DNA from: Paracamarosporium sp. OC-R06-R3
Taxonomy: Eukaryota; Ascomycota; Dothideomycetes; Pleosporales; Didymosphaeriaceae
NCBI GenBank assembly: GCA_019828545.1
Contig: JACVRA010000063.1
Coordinates: forward strand, 372,001 to 436,000
Length of the DNA: 64,000 bases
Direction of reading: 5' to 3'
Shown: positions 35,187 to 45,630 of the stretch, piece after piece
Layout of the letters: every line of letters starts with the position of its first letter
Numbering within the stretch: the first letter of the stretch is position 1
Position numbers and translations under genes: made by a program
The notes under the pieces: model-generated
Database searches by the model: none
What the model was told of the DNA's origin: nothing
Seen by the model: the letters and a program-made list of their open reading frames with translations, nothing else

Positions 35187-37466
35187 GGTGATAAGCTGTA
35201 TCCGTTGCAGGATTGTTTCAGTAGGCGCTTCTACGATTTTAAATGTATGTGCAGGGTGATCTGAGATAGTCCCGAATTCGGAGATAGTGTGACCGAGAAT
35301 GCAAGTGTCGAAGTCTGATTGGTTGCTGCTTACGTTTTGAGAACGTTCGGTGATAGATACCCGGATATCGACGGTATGAAACTAGGAGAAACCAGTAAGA
35401 GTCGCACGAATAAGAAGCTGCTGTTGCATGTAGTGAGTAAGACTGAACGATACAATAGGCGGTGCTGAAGTGTAAATCAAGGGTGTAATGTCTTTACTCA
35501 GAATTTTGGGATGCATGATAAGCCAACAGACTTTACGTGCGATAAGGTATATGGCCTGCGATAGACTCTTCTTGAATGTGAGCTGAGAGGATCTACGAAG
35601 AAAATATCCTCCAGAAGACGCCCATAAGTTGGAGCTCACCAATAGACAGGCTATTCAGTATTGACGATACCGCAACGTTCCGTACTGTGATCGTTCGTAA
35701 CCAAATACGTGTGCGCGCTATACCTTTTATGTTGGCGAGACAGGTGTGAGGAGCGGATAAGGGTCTACAGTAAAGTCACGTTCACGTGATATGGGGTAAA
35801 GAGCGCTACACATCAGAACTCCAAGATCTTACACCGAGACTTTCATCGGCACTGAACAATACTAATATGCAGCTACAAATATCCCCTGTAGTTTCGATAC
35901 TTAGTAATCTTACGTATCGAATCACTTTCTTAGTTGAAGTGGCTGCGACGCGGGTTGTGTCTGTCTGGTTCCGTCGAAGAACTAAAACTATCATATATAT
36001 TAACACGAAGGGCTAGCACAAGTAGTGATAGTAGCCTATGCAGATGTAGATCACTATTCCTTGCACATCATGAGAACCTCTTCCAAACCATCATGTCTTC
36101 CGATGGGACAATAAACGCCGCGCCGTTTCCCTGCGCCAAAGCGCACTGGAAAAACTGTATAGCAGACTACGTAACATTTTTAGCAACTACCGATGTCCAA
36201 CAACTATATCCCAACTTCGTTGAACTTTCCTGTGCTATATATCTTGTCGGCAAGTCGTCTAAGCATCGATGTGAGCTGAATTCACCACCCTATAATCGCT
36301 TGAAATCTTAATCTTAGCCTAGACCTGCACCATGGAGGGGTTACTTTTATGTTGGATGCATGCAATTTCGCACACAGAAAAATGATATAAGTTTTGACGC
36401 GTAGCACTTTAAACCAAGAATACATAAACGTCTATTTGCAATGTGTAAGTAAGAAGGCCGCGCGGGAGGCAGCAGGATGCGCACTGCGGGGCTTGACATC
36501 GATTCGGGGGAGTGATGCGATGGCGACAAAAGCAAAATCGAGGACTGAAGGAGTGAATCCAGAAGCTTTTAGTGAGGCGGCTCAAAATCTCAACGCTTTT
36601 CGTCGCGCGTGTCGGTGGAGGATGTCCCTTACACGACTTGCAGGTCGCGTAACGATGGAGGACGTGATATTTTAAGCATTGGAGACGATTGCTTCTTGCA
36701 ATTCTAAATCTGAGACAAGACCTAATTTTTTTTACGAACGACCGGTTGCATTGTTATTGTTCAGAACAGCGATCGATCTCGATCTGAGGCAAACATCTGA
36801 CTGTTAGACTAGTTAATCTTTAAATCTACTCACGGGAAGCTGTTGGCCACTATGTGATGTACGTGCGATCGATAGGGAACTAGATCTGAGTGGTTGCGGT
36901 ATACTTGCCCTTAGAAGCCGACTCTCGCACACTAACGCTGACATAGCTCTTTGGCCCTTGCCATGCTTTAAAGCTTAACAACGCACTAAAAGGCCGGGTA
37001 TTGCGCGACCGAAACCAATTTTCTCCATCATGATCTCTGTGGCGGATCATCGCCGCTGTGTGGAGTGTGAAGCTGCCATTGCATTCACAATCTTTATTCG
37101 ATATCCTGTCTTTTCCGAATCTCTACGTTCATATTGATCGATTGCCAATTCCACTGGCCCTGTCAGTGATATATTACATCGCATACTTGGAAGTTTTCTA
37201 GAATCTGGACAGAAGCTTTGACTATCCGCGGGCAAATGGGACACGTGGGTTTCAATAGAATGACAGTTTCTATGCTCTAACTGGATCCATCTGAGAGAAC
37301 TCCGCGCTCCACTTCGACTGATGCCCAGCCGGTGGCTCCCGCACCTACAAAACCGGGCTCTTCTCCGCAGCTGCTGAATGGGTTCGCGCTAACTGTTCCT
37401 GATCAAGTTCGTCATCCTAAAACATCATACTTTGGAGCAGGATAGCATCCCGAAAACGGGCTTTTT
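35187..37466. other. Gene-poor 2.3-kb intergenic region
   Basis: AT-richer than its surroundings, with short frames only. A 73-codon frame starting near 36093 begins MSSDGTINAAPFPCAKAHW but lacks any family signal or upstream support. I see no transposon ends. Confidence 0.45.
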
Positions 37467-37472
37467 TATAAA
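37467..37472 (+). promoter_or_regulatory. TATA box of membrane-protein gene
   Basis: TATAAA about 45 bp upstream of the ATG at 37514, preceded by a T tract. Confidence 0.5.
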
Positions 37473-37513
37473 CTCCTTCCACCCGTTTGCTCATGAATAC
37501 AACGGCATAAGGC

Positions 37514-38787
37514 ATGGTGCTCATGGCCTTCCTATGGGTCTCTGTGTCTTCTTACGTACATGCCCTGCCCTTGGGCCAGAATCCTGGCATGTCTCCCGTG
37601 GCGCCTAGAAAAGATTCTGTATACACGGACCCCACTTATGGAACCTCCACACAGGGCCGTCTGGCCTATGGCTTGGTGTCTTTTGCCTGCTTGTTCGCTT
37701 TGGCCTTCATTATAGGTACGTCATCTGTGCAGCTTTCTCAAAGGATTAGCACTAATCGTCTTCAAGGTCTTCGCGCAAAGGGTTTTGAGAAGAAGCTCAA
37801 GTTCACATCGCTCCTTGTCTATCTACAGACCTTGGTAGCCCTTGGTCTCATAATCTCTTCTTCAATTCTTGTGGTTACCCTTGGAACGACAACGCAAGAG
37901 CAATGTTTTTCGGCAATCATGGTATGTGTCGTGTTTTATACCATTGCTAAGATGTGCCTGTAAGTGATTATTTCTATTCTTAGTCGCGTTTTAGCTTACG
38001 GTATCAGGTACATGTTTCTTCTCGAAAGAGTACACGTTATCCGAGCGCCGTTCATTCGCAAACGTACCGATGACTGGGTATGGGTTGGCGGCACCGTCTT
38101 TGTCTTCATGGCTTTTGGGGCAATCACCGTGTGGGCCCTCATTACTCCCCACGCTGAGCTCAGCCCAGAAGACGGACAGTGTCGAATCGGATTAGCAAAG
38201 ATCCCTTCGTCTCTTCTACTGGTTTTCGACGCCTTCATAAACGCTGCACTCACGGTTGTGTTCGCCATCCTACTTCGACCCATCCTAGAGTTTCGCGAGC
38301 GTACATCGACGTACTATGGGGACAGAAACCCACCAACATCTGTCAGTCGGTTTCGCAGAGCGATGCGGCAGCTGAGATCCTTAGGCTTCAGAGAGGATGA
38401 GAGGATGGATAACTTTTCTATCAACATCAAGAGGGTGCTCCGCAGAAACATTATTGGAAGCAGCATAACAACCCTAGCGTCCGCGGCTAACTTAACGGCC
38501 CGGTTCAGCGAAAAGGGCAATCAGATGGCCTTTGTCTGTCTTGTTGCCTGTATGGCAGATGGTTAGTCCTCTCACTATTGGTCTCAGCACATCTTATCGG
38601 CTCTAACATATATGTAGTGACTTGCGGTGCTCTTGTGGTGCAGTGGCTTACTCTCGGGTCCACCAGTGAACCCCACTACCCCCCGAGACTGGCACGGACC
38701 CATACGCAGTCTTTATCTTCATCATCGACGATTGCCACTGTCTCCGGACCTGATACCTCGGTGAAATCTTCCAACTCCAAGACCTGA
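37514..38787 (+). CDS. Multi-pass fungal integral membrane protein, unknown function
   Basis: Read as four exons: 37514-37715, 37767-37959, 38008-38561 and 38618-38787; 372 aa. The N-terminus (MVLMAFLWVSVSSYVHALP) looks like a cleavable signal peptide. About seven hydrophobic helices follow, beginning LAYGLVSFACLFALAFIIG. The C-terminal tail is Ser/Thr-rich. Intron 2 (37960-38007) removes an in-frame TAA and joins AKMCL to YMFLLERVHVIRAP; without it the gene would appear broken. Intron 1 (37716-37766) is 51 nt, stop-free and in frame, so its removal is optional for translation. The topology resembles fungal receptor-like membrane proteins, but no signature identifies a ligand. Confidence 0.75.
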
Positions 38788-39025
38788 ATCCGGTCACCCC
38801 GCCTTTCGGACGTCTGTGTAGAATCACTTCTACCTTCCATGTAGCATATCTTTGCTACACTTTTACCTCCGGTCTGTGTATATCAGTCACTTAATCGACT
38901 TTATACCTACCGTTGACTCGTGCGATACGATCAGCCCTCTTCTACTATATATCGTCTTCGGGCTCCATTTTATCAGGCTGCACCTTTCATTCACCACTCA
39001 TATCTTGAAATTCAACTCGAAGTAC
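38788..39025. other. 3' flank of membrane-protein gene, no gene seen
   Basis: Pyrimidine- and AT-rich sequence with no supported frame. Confidence 0.4.
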
Positions 39026-39316
39026 TTATCTCACCGGTTTCATGGCAACTTGCTCACGAAAATTCCACCCATTGATGCGTAAAAGCCCTTTTCCTGTCTT
39101 TGAATAAGAATGAGAATATACCGCGAGACCTTGGCGGGACGCTCGCGGGGTCTTCGTGCGGCTAGAGGCATCGAGCCATGAATCATATTCAACAACTTGA
39201 CAGTCGTCGAACCGTGGTCTGGAAAAAAGTATGACGGCATTACCAAAGGTTGTTTCGGGCACAAGACTATTCTTCCTGACACATCCCAAAAGATTCACAA
39301 CAACGACAAAAAGCAT
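39026..39316 (-). CDS. Possible small secreted protein (low confidence)
   Basis: An ATG-started frame of 96 codons on the minus strand begins MLFVVVVNLLGCVRKN, resembling a signal peptide, and ends normally. A TATA-like ATAAATA inside a 7-7-7 inverted repeat lies about 80 bp upstream (39387-39407). No homologue is recognised and length alone does not exclude chance. Confidence 0.25.
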   Translation of the reverse strand: MLFVVVVNLLGCVRKNSLVPETTFGNAVILFSRPRFDDCQVVEYDSWLDASSRTKTPRASRQGLAVYSHSYSKTGKGLLRINGWNFREQVAMKPVR

Positions 39317-39386
39317 TTGCGTAAGCACGAAAATTAGAACAGGCCTAAAAGAAGCTGGAAAGACGGACCCTGACGGCCTCTAAGCC

Positions 39387-39407
39387 CTCGCTCTATTTAT
39401 GAGCGAG
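39387..39407. repeat. Perfect 7-bp inverted repeat around a TATA-like core
   Basis: CTCGCTC-TATTTAT-GAGCGAG: seven-base arms with a seven-base AT spacer. Its position upstream of the small minus-strand frame suggests a palindromic promoter element, or it could simply be a hairpin. Confidence 0.5.
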
Positions 39408-39650
39408 AGAGTCTCTATCCAGTTATTGGAATAACGATACGTGTGGCGAGTGTAAAGATCAGTGGGCAAGGCGAAGCATACCACGCACGGAAGATGCATA
39501 CCACGAGGATGGCGACAAGTCCTCAGAGGTAGCACCCACTTGTTCTGACCAAACCACTAGAGCGGATTGAAAGATCACGATCTAAATCCCAAACACGACT
39601 AAAATAAGATTACCACCGTAGTAATAGACCACTCTGACTGTCTCTAGACC

Positions 39651-40109
39651 ATGAAATATTCAACTTCCGAGGCACGACTCCTCGCCATCCTCACCGAAGC
39701 ATACATTTGCAACGACTAAAAGGAGACCGTCGACGATATAACCCCAGAGATTAGTAACAGCACAACATTCGAAAGTGCATAGCTCCAACTCCAGAGCCCA
39801 GAGCCGACCCGCGGGTTCCTACACCAGGTCCAACACCCACCCGCTTGACCGCGTCTCTACAGCGATGTAATCCCCGCCGCGCCCTCTTCTGTGCTGATTC
39901 CCGGGGAATCACCCTTTCGTATGCCTTTTCGCACTCAGACCCACGCCGAATGTTGGTCAAAACTACACCCACCAGATAGGGACCTAAATCCACCGGCGAA
40001 ATTCCCGCCCACAACCCCATACACAACACGCGCGCTCTCCGATGCGTATATCCAAACCCCCACTTCCCACACTACGCAGCAGCAGCGCTCCAAACGCCCC
40101 AGATTGTGA
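39651..40109 (+). pseudogene. Possible decayed coding sequence with three in-frame stops
   Basis: A frame starting MKYSTSEARLLAILTEAYICND is interrupted by TAA at 39717, TAG (about 39780) and TGA (about 39846), then stays open to 40109. All three stops are one C-to-T change from a sense codon (CAA, CAG, CGA), and the first two are CpA-to-TpA changes, the pattern left by repeat-induced point mutation. No family is recognised, so the reading as a former gene is tentative. Confidence 0.3.
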
Positions 40110-40697
40110 CGTTACTCCCCACCGCGCGGTAAACAGGAGCGTCCCAAAACACCCATAGTATGTTATTGACACCGTAGTTAAATTAAGGGCACGAAGGATG
40201 TCGCTACATAGTATAGATCTTTGTAGAACATGAAGCAATCACTATACAGCATGGCTCTTTGCTTTGCAGAACACGAGTACGACTGGCTGGCTAGCTAACT
40301 GACGTCGAGTAACTGCACATGTATGTGAGATTGATTGATTGTATACATGCATGGCTCACGGTACGTTCACGCGTGATCGAAATCCAAGGCAAGATTTTGA
40401 TTAGTATTTGTGGGATTACAGAGGGTGCTATCTATTGGACAATACATGGTCCTTAACAAGTATCCTCGCACAACGAGTTTGAAGGCTTCTCCACTCGTGG
40501 GGCATGTATGCTGTGACACAGCTAAATATATAACTAAACCTTCATCCTTGTGTTGCTGGTGTTGGAGAGCGAACGCTGAGGAAGCGCCAGCATTCTTGGT
40601 CGCTTGTAGTTAAAACCTCATCGTACATTTTAACATAGCCAGAAAACTCTGGATGATGTGATGTGCTTTAAACCATGATTGCACTCTCCAAATCCGC
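40110..40697. other. Intergenic region, no gene seen
   Basis: AT-rich 3' flank of the BTB gene with only short spurious frames. Confidence 0.45.
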
Positions 40698-41871
40698 TCA
40701 TTTGTTCCTGTAACATCCTCCCTCTGCATGGCAGTGGTAGTGACAAGTCTCACGGGACTCGGGATGCTTAGTGACATTGAAGGACAGAGTGCCAACTTTG
40801 GGTCTTGCGGACAATTTCGAGACGAGGTCTAGCAAGAACGCGCGAGGGATTTGCTCCGGTATACGGTCAGAGCTGATCTCCTGAATCTTAGCGTCGGGAA
40901 ACTTGAGTGACACTGTGTCGGAGATCAGACGACGTAGAGGGTGGTCCTTGGGCGATTCTTTCAGCGCGGTATAGACCTGAGCGACATTGTCGAGGAGCAC
41001 AGATAGAAGGTTGATGTTATTCGCCGTCTCCAGCAGCCAGTCGAGCATACCGTCCATCACCCTGTCCTGAAAGTCACCGTCGACAAGCTTATGGCCCAGG
41101 AGATATGCATCGATAAGCTTTGGCCATTCCTTGCTGTGGGACGAATCGGGAGGTGACCCAATGACTGCCTTCTTGGTTGATGTCCGGGTATGAAGACGTT
41201 TCGTGTACAGCCATTGGACGTAAACATTGAAAGCTTCAGACTGTTCGTCCGGCAATGAGATGTAAGTGGACATGGGGTTGGCGCTCATGATGTAAGGCGA
41301 TCGTTTCAGCAGGTCCTGGTGCACAGTGAAGTCTTTGTGCTGGGGCTCATGACCAATACGAACAGTCACAACCTTTGTTCCGAAGCTACTCGGCCCGAGT
41401 TAGTGCAGTCTTGTTGGATCGAATCTAAGCATACTCAAAGATCTTCGCATGGGAGGAGCGCTCGTCCGCGCGCGACACATTGTGCACTTTCGTTGAATTG
41501 CTTCCAGTGTTCACCAGGCCAAACACACTAGGCGCAGCACTCGATGGGCGACTGTTGATCGGCGGAGTGAAAGAACTTCCCGAGGGCTGTTGTGGAGAAA
41601 CAGAGAAAGTTTGAGCAGAGCTGCCGAACAGGCCACCGGCCTGACCAGAGTCAGCAGCTTTCGCACCACCTGCCATACTCTCAGGCCAGGTCCTTGTCGT
41701 TGGCGTGTATGGATCCGTCTTGATGCGCGGCGGGTCCATTGCTCGCGGCGAGTGATTCGGTGTAGGCGCAGCAGAAGCTCCCCGCCCTCGTCCTCGTCCT
41801 CGTCCTGCCCAGGGTTGCGATTGGAACGAGTGAGACATGTTGCGGTGTAGGATGTGAGGTGGTGAGGGCAC
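40698..41871 (-). CDS. BTB/POZ domain protein with disordered Gly/Arg-rich N-terminus
   Basis: Minus-strand exons 41871-41435 and 41385-40698, phase-2 join; 374 aa from the first ATG or 363 from the second (MSHSFQSQPWAGRG). The N-terminal 140 residues are disordered and include alternating Gly-Arg repeats (codons of the GAGGAC repeat type near 41785-41805). The splice joins SHAKIFD to FGTKVVTVRIG, starting the BTB fold: KDFTVHQDLLKRSPYI, then VYVQWLYTKRLHT. Fungal BTB proteins of this layout are numerous and mostly uncharacterised; some act as adaptors for Cul3 ligases or in chromatin. The C-terminus is Cys/His-rich (CHYHCHAEGGC). Confidence 0.87.
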
Positions 41872-42550
41872 GTACTGGTGGCAGACGTAGGCTTAGGTGG
41901 AAGGGAAGGCGCGACGGTTTGTTTACCCACGTGCGCGCTGGAGCGAGACAGGCAGGAACGGCAAGCTGGGCCCGACGAAAAGCGCGACTGCATGAACCTT
42001 CGATTTAGTAAGTTATACCAGAATACATGGCGTGCAAGTGTCTTCATCCATCTTTGGAGTTTCGATCCGCGGAATATCTCAAGCTCACTGCCATGACAAG
42101 ATAGAAACAACAATGATAGCAGCAAAAGCACCAAGTTATTGCAATGTTCTTCCACTCTTCTCATTGATTTTCATACCAATGCTCCTCCCCCATGCATGCA
42201 TATTGCAATGCCACAATCGTATATTACACAAGCGGGAAAAGAACCAAAGCAGGCGCTCAACGCAAGAAAAAAAACGCTCATTTGGTCAACATGCTGAATG
42301 GTGAATGAATGAACAAGAAAAAGGAGGGTGCTAGGAAACAGAGAAGCGAATGCAAAACGTGGTTGACAAGAACCAGAATCAAAACAAACGCCGACTGGGT
42401 ATCGTACAAGACATGTCGCACGTAAACGTTGACATCCCAATGGAAAAAGAAAGAAAGAGGCGCTGCCTTGACGACCGTGGCGTATGCGTAGCGTCATGCT
42501 TGTTCTTCCAAGCTTCGGTTCCTTTTCTCAGATATACAGCCAGCCGTCTG
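41872..42550. other. Intergenic region between two minus-strand genes
   Basis: Contains the BTB gene promoter and the 3' flank of the disordered coiled-coil gene. No frame is supported. Confidence 0.45.
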
Positions 42551-44660
42551 CTAGAAAAAGCCGCTGGCTATACTCTCCTTTGGCGTCGCCCAATGCTCTG
42601 GACTCACCACCTCATCCCCGTCATCTCTTGAACTCGCTGAGCTGCTCGCTCTGTCCCTCACCCCTACCACTTCGCTTGCACGTGGCGTACTTGCCTCATT
42701 ACTAGTGATGATTGCATCCGGGCTCGGTGTTGGATAGCTCGGACTCGCTGCGCTGATAAATTTATGTACGAGAGCATGTAGATCAGCAAGATCGCGCTGC
42801 AGCGTCGATACCTGCGCTTCGAGCAGTTTGCGCGCGTGCCGCTCGTGCTGGAAGGACGTTTGCAGGGCCACAAGCTGGGTGTGGATGTCAGTGGTGGGGC
42901 CGTGTGCGGCGGTCGAGGCAGAGAGCTCGTTGACTGCAGAAAGAGGCGGGTGTGTCGGTGAGTCTGGGACGGGTTTTTCTTCTTCATACTGACGGAGGTG
43001 TAGTGTGTTGTTGCTTCCTTTGCTGGAATGGTGCGAGCCCTGGCGCTGGCTCGAGGCAGATGAACTCCTGTTTCGTGAACGGCGGCCTTTGGGTGCGTTC
43101 TCGAGGATGATGGTTTGGCGATTGTTGCGGCCTGACATACGACGAACGGAGGCGTCGAGCGTGCGCAGGTTCTCTTCGAGATGCTTTACGCGGTCTTCTA
43201 TCGAGATGCGGCGCTCCGAATGGGCCGCAGGAGCCACAGGAGCTGCATGTTCTTCCGAGTCCTCATCATCGGAAAAGTCACTGCGTAGATTGCCAAAGTT
43301 GAAGGCTTCGACGGGAAGCGGAACCTGCGGCATGTCCTGATCATGCTGCGTTACTATGGTAGGAGCATGTACGGAGACGGACTTGGTAACGACGTCCTCC
43401 AAAGCCGGTAGATCCTGTTGAGCTTCGATGCTTCGCACGGTCTCCACCGTCTGAGCTGTACGCGGTCGCGGGGTGTTCGTGCTGTATATGCTTCCAGAAG
43501 CGTAGCTATTCCTCCAGTACCGTATCTCAGCGCTTCGCCTTCGCTCCACAGAAGGCCTTCCTTTTGTAAGCTCGCGCAAGTTACCTGCACTTCGCGATCT
43601 GCGCTTTTCTTGTACAGTATGGGCTAGCTGCCGAGCATGAGGCGGGCTTGAAAGAGCGACACCAATTTCGGGAGAGGGTATGAACTCTCCATCTGGTCGC
43701 TCCTCCCAAGTCTCGAGCCGTCTGTCGCGCCCATTCAAGCTCTGCGTTTCCGAGACAACGTGAACATTTGGCAAGGTGGCTCTTCGACGACTGAAGTCTG
43801 GCGTGGGAACTTCGAACATGAGATATTCATGCGGTGGACTCATCTCTTGGGGAGCATTCACGTTCATAGGGAATGGCAGATGCTGGCCCAATGGGTTGAT
43901 GGGCGCGGGCTCTTCAACATTTAGGTCGGAGATTCGTCCACGACGTATTGGTGGTTTTCTTTCCGAAGATGCTCTTGTCATACCGATGTCCTGTTGGGGT
44001 TAAGATTGGGTCAAGATCAGAGCATGAGGAACTTACACTGGCGCGATGGGACTGCCGCTGGGTTTGCGATCGTTGGACTGGCTGGGCCTCGTCCTCCTCT
44101 GACCCTTCCCTGCTCTTACGTCCGAACATTTTCCTGAAGACATTTCGTAAACCGCTTTTGCGCTTTTTCCTGGTCGAAGCCCGTGTGGGCGTCTCTGGAG
44201 TGGAAGGAAGCGAGCTCGGGATGGAGATTGGCTCGGTGGCGCTTCTCCGGTGTCTCTCGGGCGTAGCTTGCATACGGACAGACAGTTGCTTGGGCGGGGA
44301 ATTGCGGTGTTCTTCTCGCACTTGGGGTTGCTCTTTTGGTTGGACAGAGGCTTGCGGATGGGGCTCTACCTGAGCAACGGGTGGAGCTGGTGGAGGAACT
44401 TGAGGTGGGTCCGGGAGATGTTGCGTAGGGTGGTCCACGGGGACATCCTGCGGCATACTTGGAGACAGCGTCCCATGCTTTTCAAACTCTCTCTCCTCGT
44501 CCTCGTTCAGCGGCACGTCCTCTGTGATGGGTATGGGACCGCTGATTTTGAGATCGCCCCGGCGAATGGCTTCCGCCTTCCAGCTCGAACGCTGCAGGTT
44601 CCCATGCAGGTTGGCTTCCACGCTCATGTTGGGCGTGGTGGAGTCGTCTTGTGTGAGCAT
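42551..44660 (-). CDS. Large disordered fungal protein with C-terminal coiled coil
   Basis: Minus-strand exons 44660-44037 and 43990-42551, phase-0 join across a 46-nt intron; 687 aa. The N-terminal third is Pro/Gln-rich and includes a basic cluster (ASTRKKRKSGLRNVFRKMFG) that may bind membranes or nucleic acid. The middle is Ser/Arg-rich with many potential phosphosites (RRRSAEIRYWRNS, ERRISIEDRVKHLEENL). Two short coiled coils are visible: around residue 475 and near residue 590 (HTQLVALQTSFQHERHARKL to DLADLHALVHKF). No enzymatic domain is recognised. Likely a fungal-specific scaffold protein; this is inference. Confidence 0.8.
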
Positions 44661-45630
44661 GTAAACGAGCTTGTATTGGGAAACGCAGATGTGGAATTGC
44701 TAGAAGCAGCGTCAAGCTGCAGCGCGCCGGAGAAGTTGCAGGGTTCTGGCTAGCTTTCCATGACCCTAGACGGCTACGCATGGGCAACTAGACATTAGAC
44801 GGGACTACGATTGCTGCATGAAGTGGCACAATGCGTCGAGCAAGGCCACGGCGGCCCCACCGTTCGGGAGCGGATGGCGCAATAATAACGCGGGGGGCTA
44901 AGAATGCGAAGGAGAGGGAAGGAGCGACGAAAGCGAGGGCGACCAGGACGAGGGCGAGGGCGAGCGGCAGCAAAGTATAACTAAGTATCAAACACAAGCG
45001 TCACGTACAGGGGCGGCGGTGTGGAGGGGCGGGAAGTCATGCCGGACTATGGATGGCGCATGGCGAATTGAGGAAGCGGGCCGTGGGCGCTGAGGGATGG
45101 AGCGGGCCAGAGGCACAGATTATAATAGCACGGGGCGCGGGAGAGGCTGCGGGTGCGTGGGAGCAGAGGTTGGACTGCTGCACGCGTGGATGCAAAGGGA
45201 CAACAGGCCACGGGCGACGACGAGGTGCAGACTAGTGGCATGCGGGAGCCCAGGGTGCGAGGGCGCGTGCACGCGTTTCAGCGCTCGAGAGCCGACGTGG
45301 TGCGATGAGAAGGGCAAGGCGGCGCCCGCCCGAGGCCTGGCGAGCCGCGGACGAATGCAGCAGATGAGGACGCCGGGGCTATCGATACGCCAGCAACGTG
45401 GCTGGCGTGTGTCCGTGAACTCTGCGCTGCGCTGCGACGCGCCCGCCCGTTCTTCGTGGCGGGCCAGGGGACTGCTAACATGTTTCGATATCTGCCTATG
45501 TCGACGCCCCGTCACATTGCATGCAGCTGCATTCACCACCAATTGCACGCTGCCTGCACGCCTGCACACTGCCTTGCCGCAAGCCCGACAAAGCATCCAT
45601 CCAGAATCCAGAGCTGCACACGCCAGAGCC
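44661..45630. other. GC-rich intergenic region
   Basis: About 970 bp, purine-rich repeats such as GAGGGCGAGGGCGAG near 44950. Several long overlapping frames on both strands are an effect of high GC and absence of stops. I do not call them. Confidence 0.5.

Noticed and set aside
36093..36311. 73-codon frame MSSDGTINAAPFP...
   Set aside because: Short, no family, AT-rich surroundings; could be chance.
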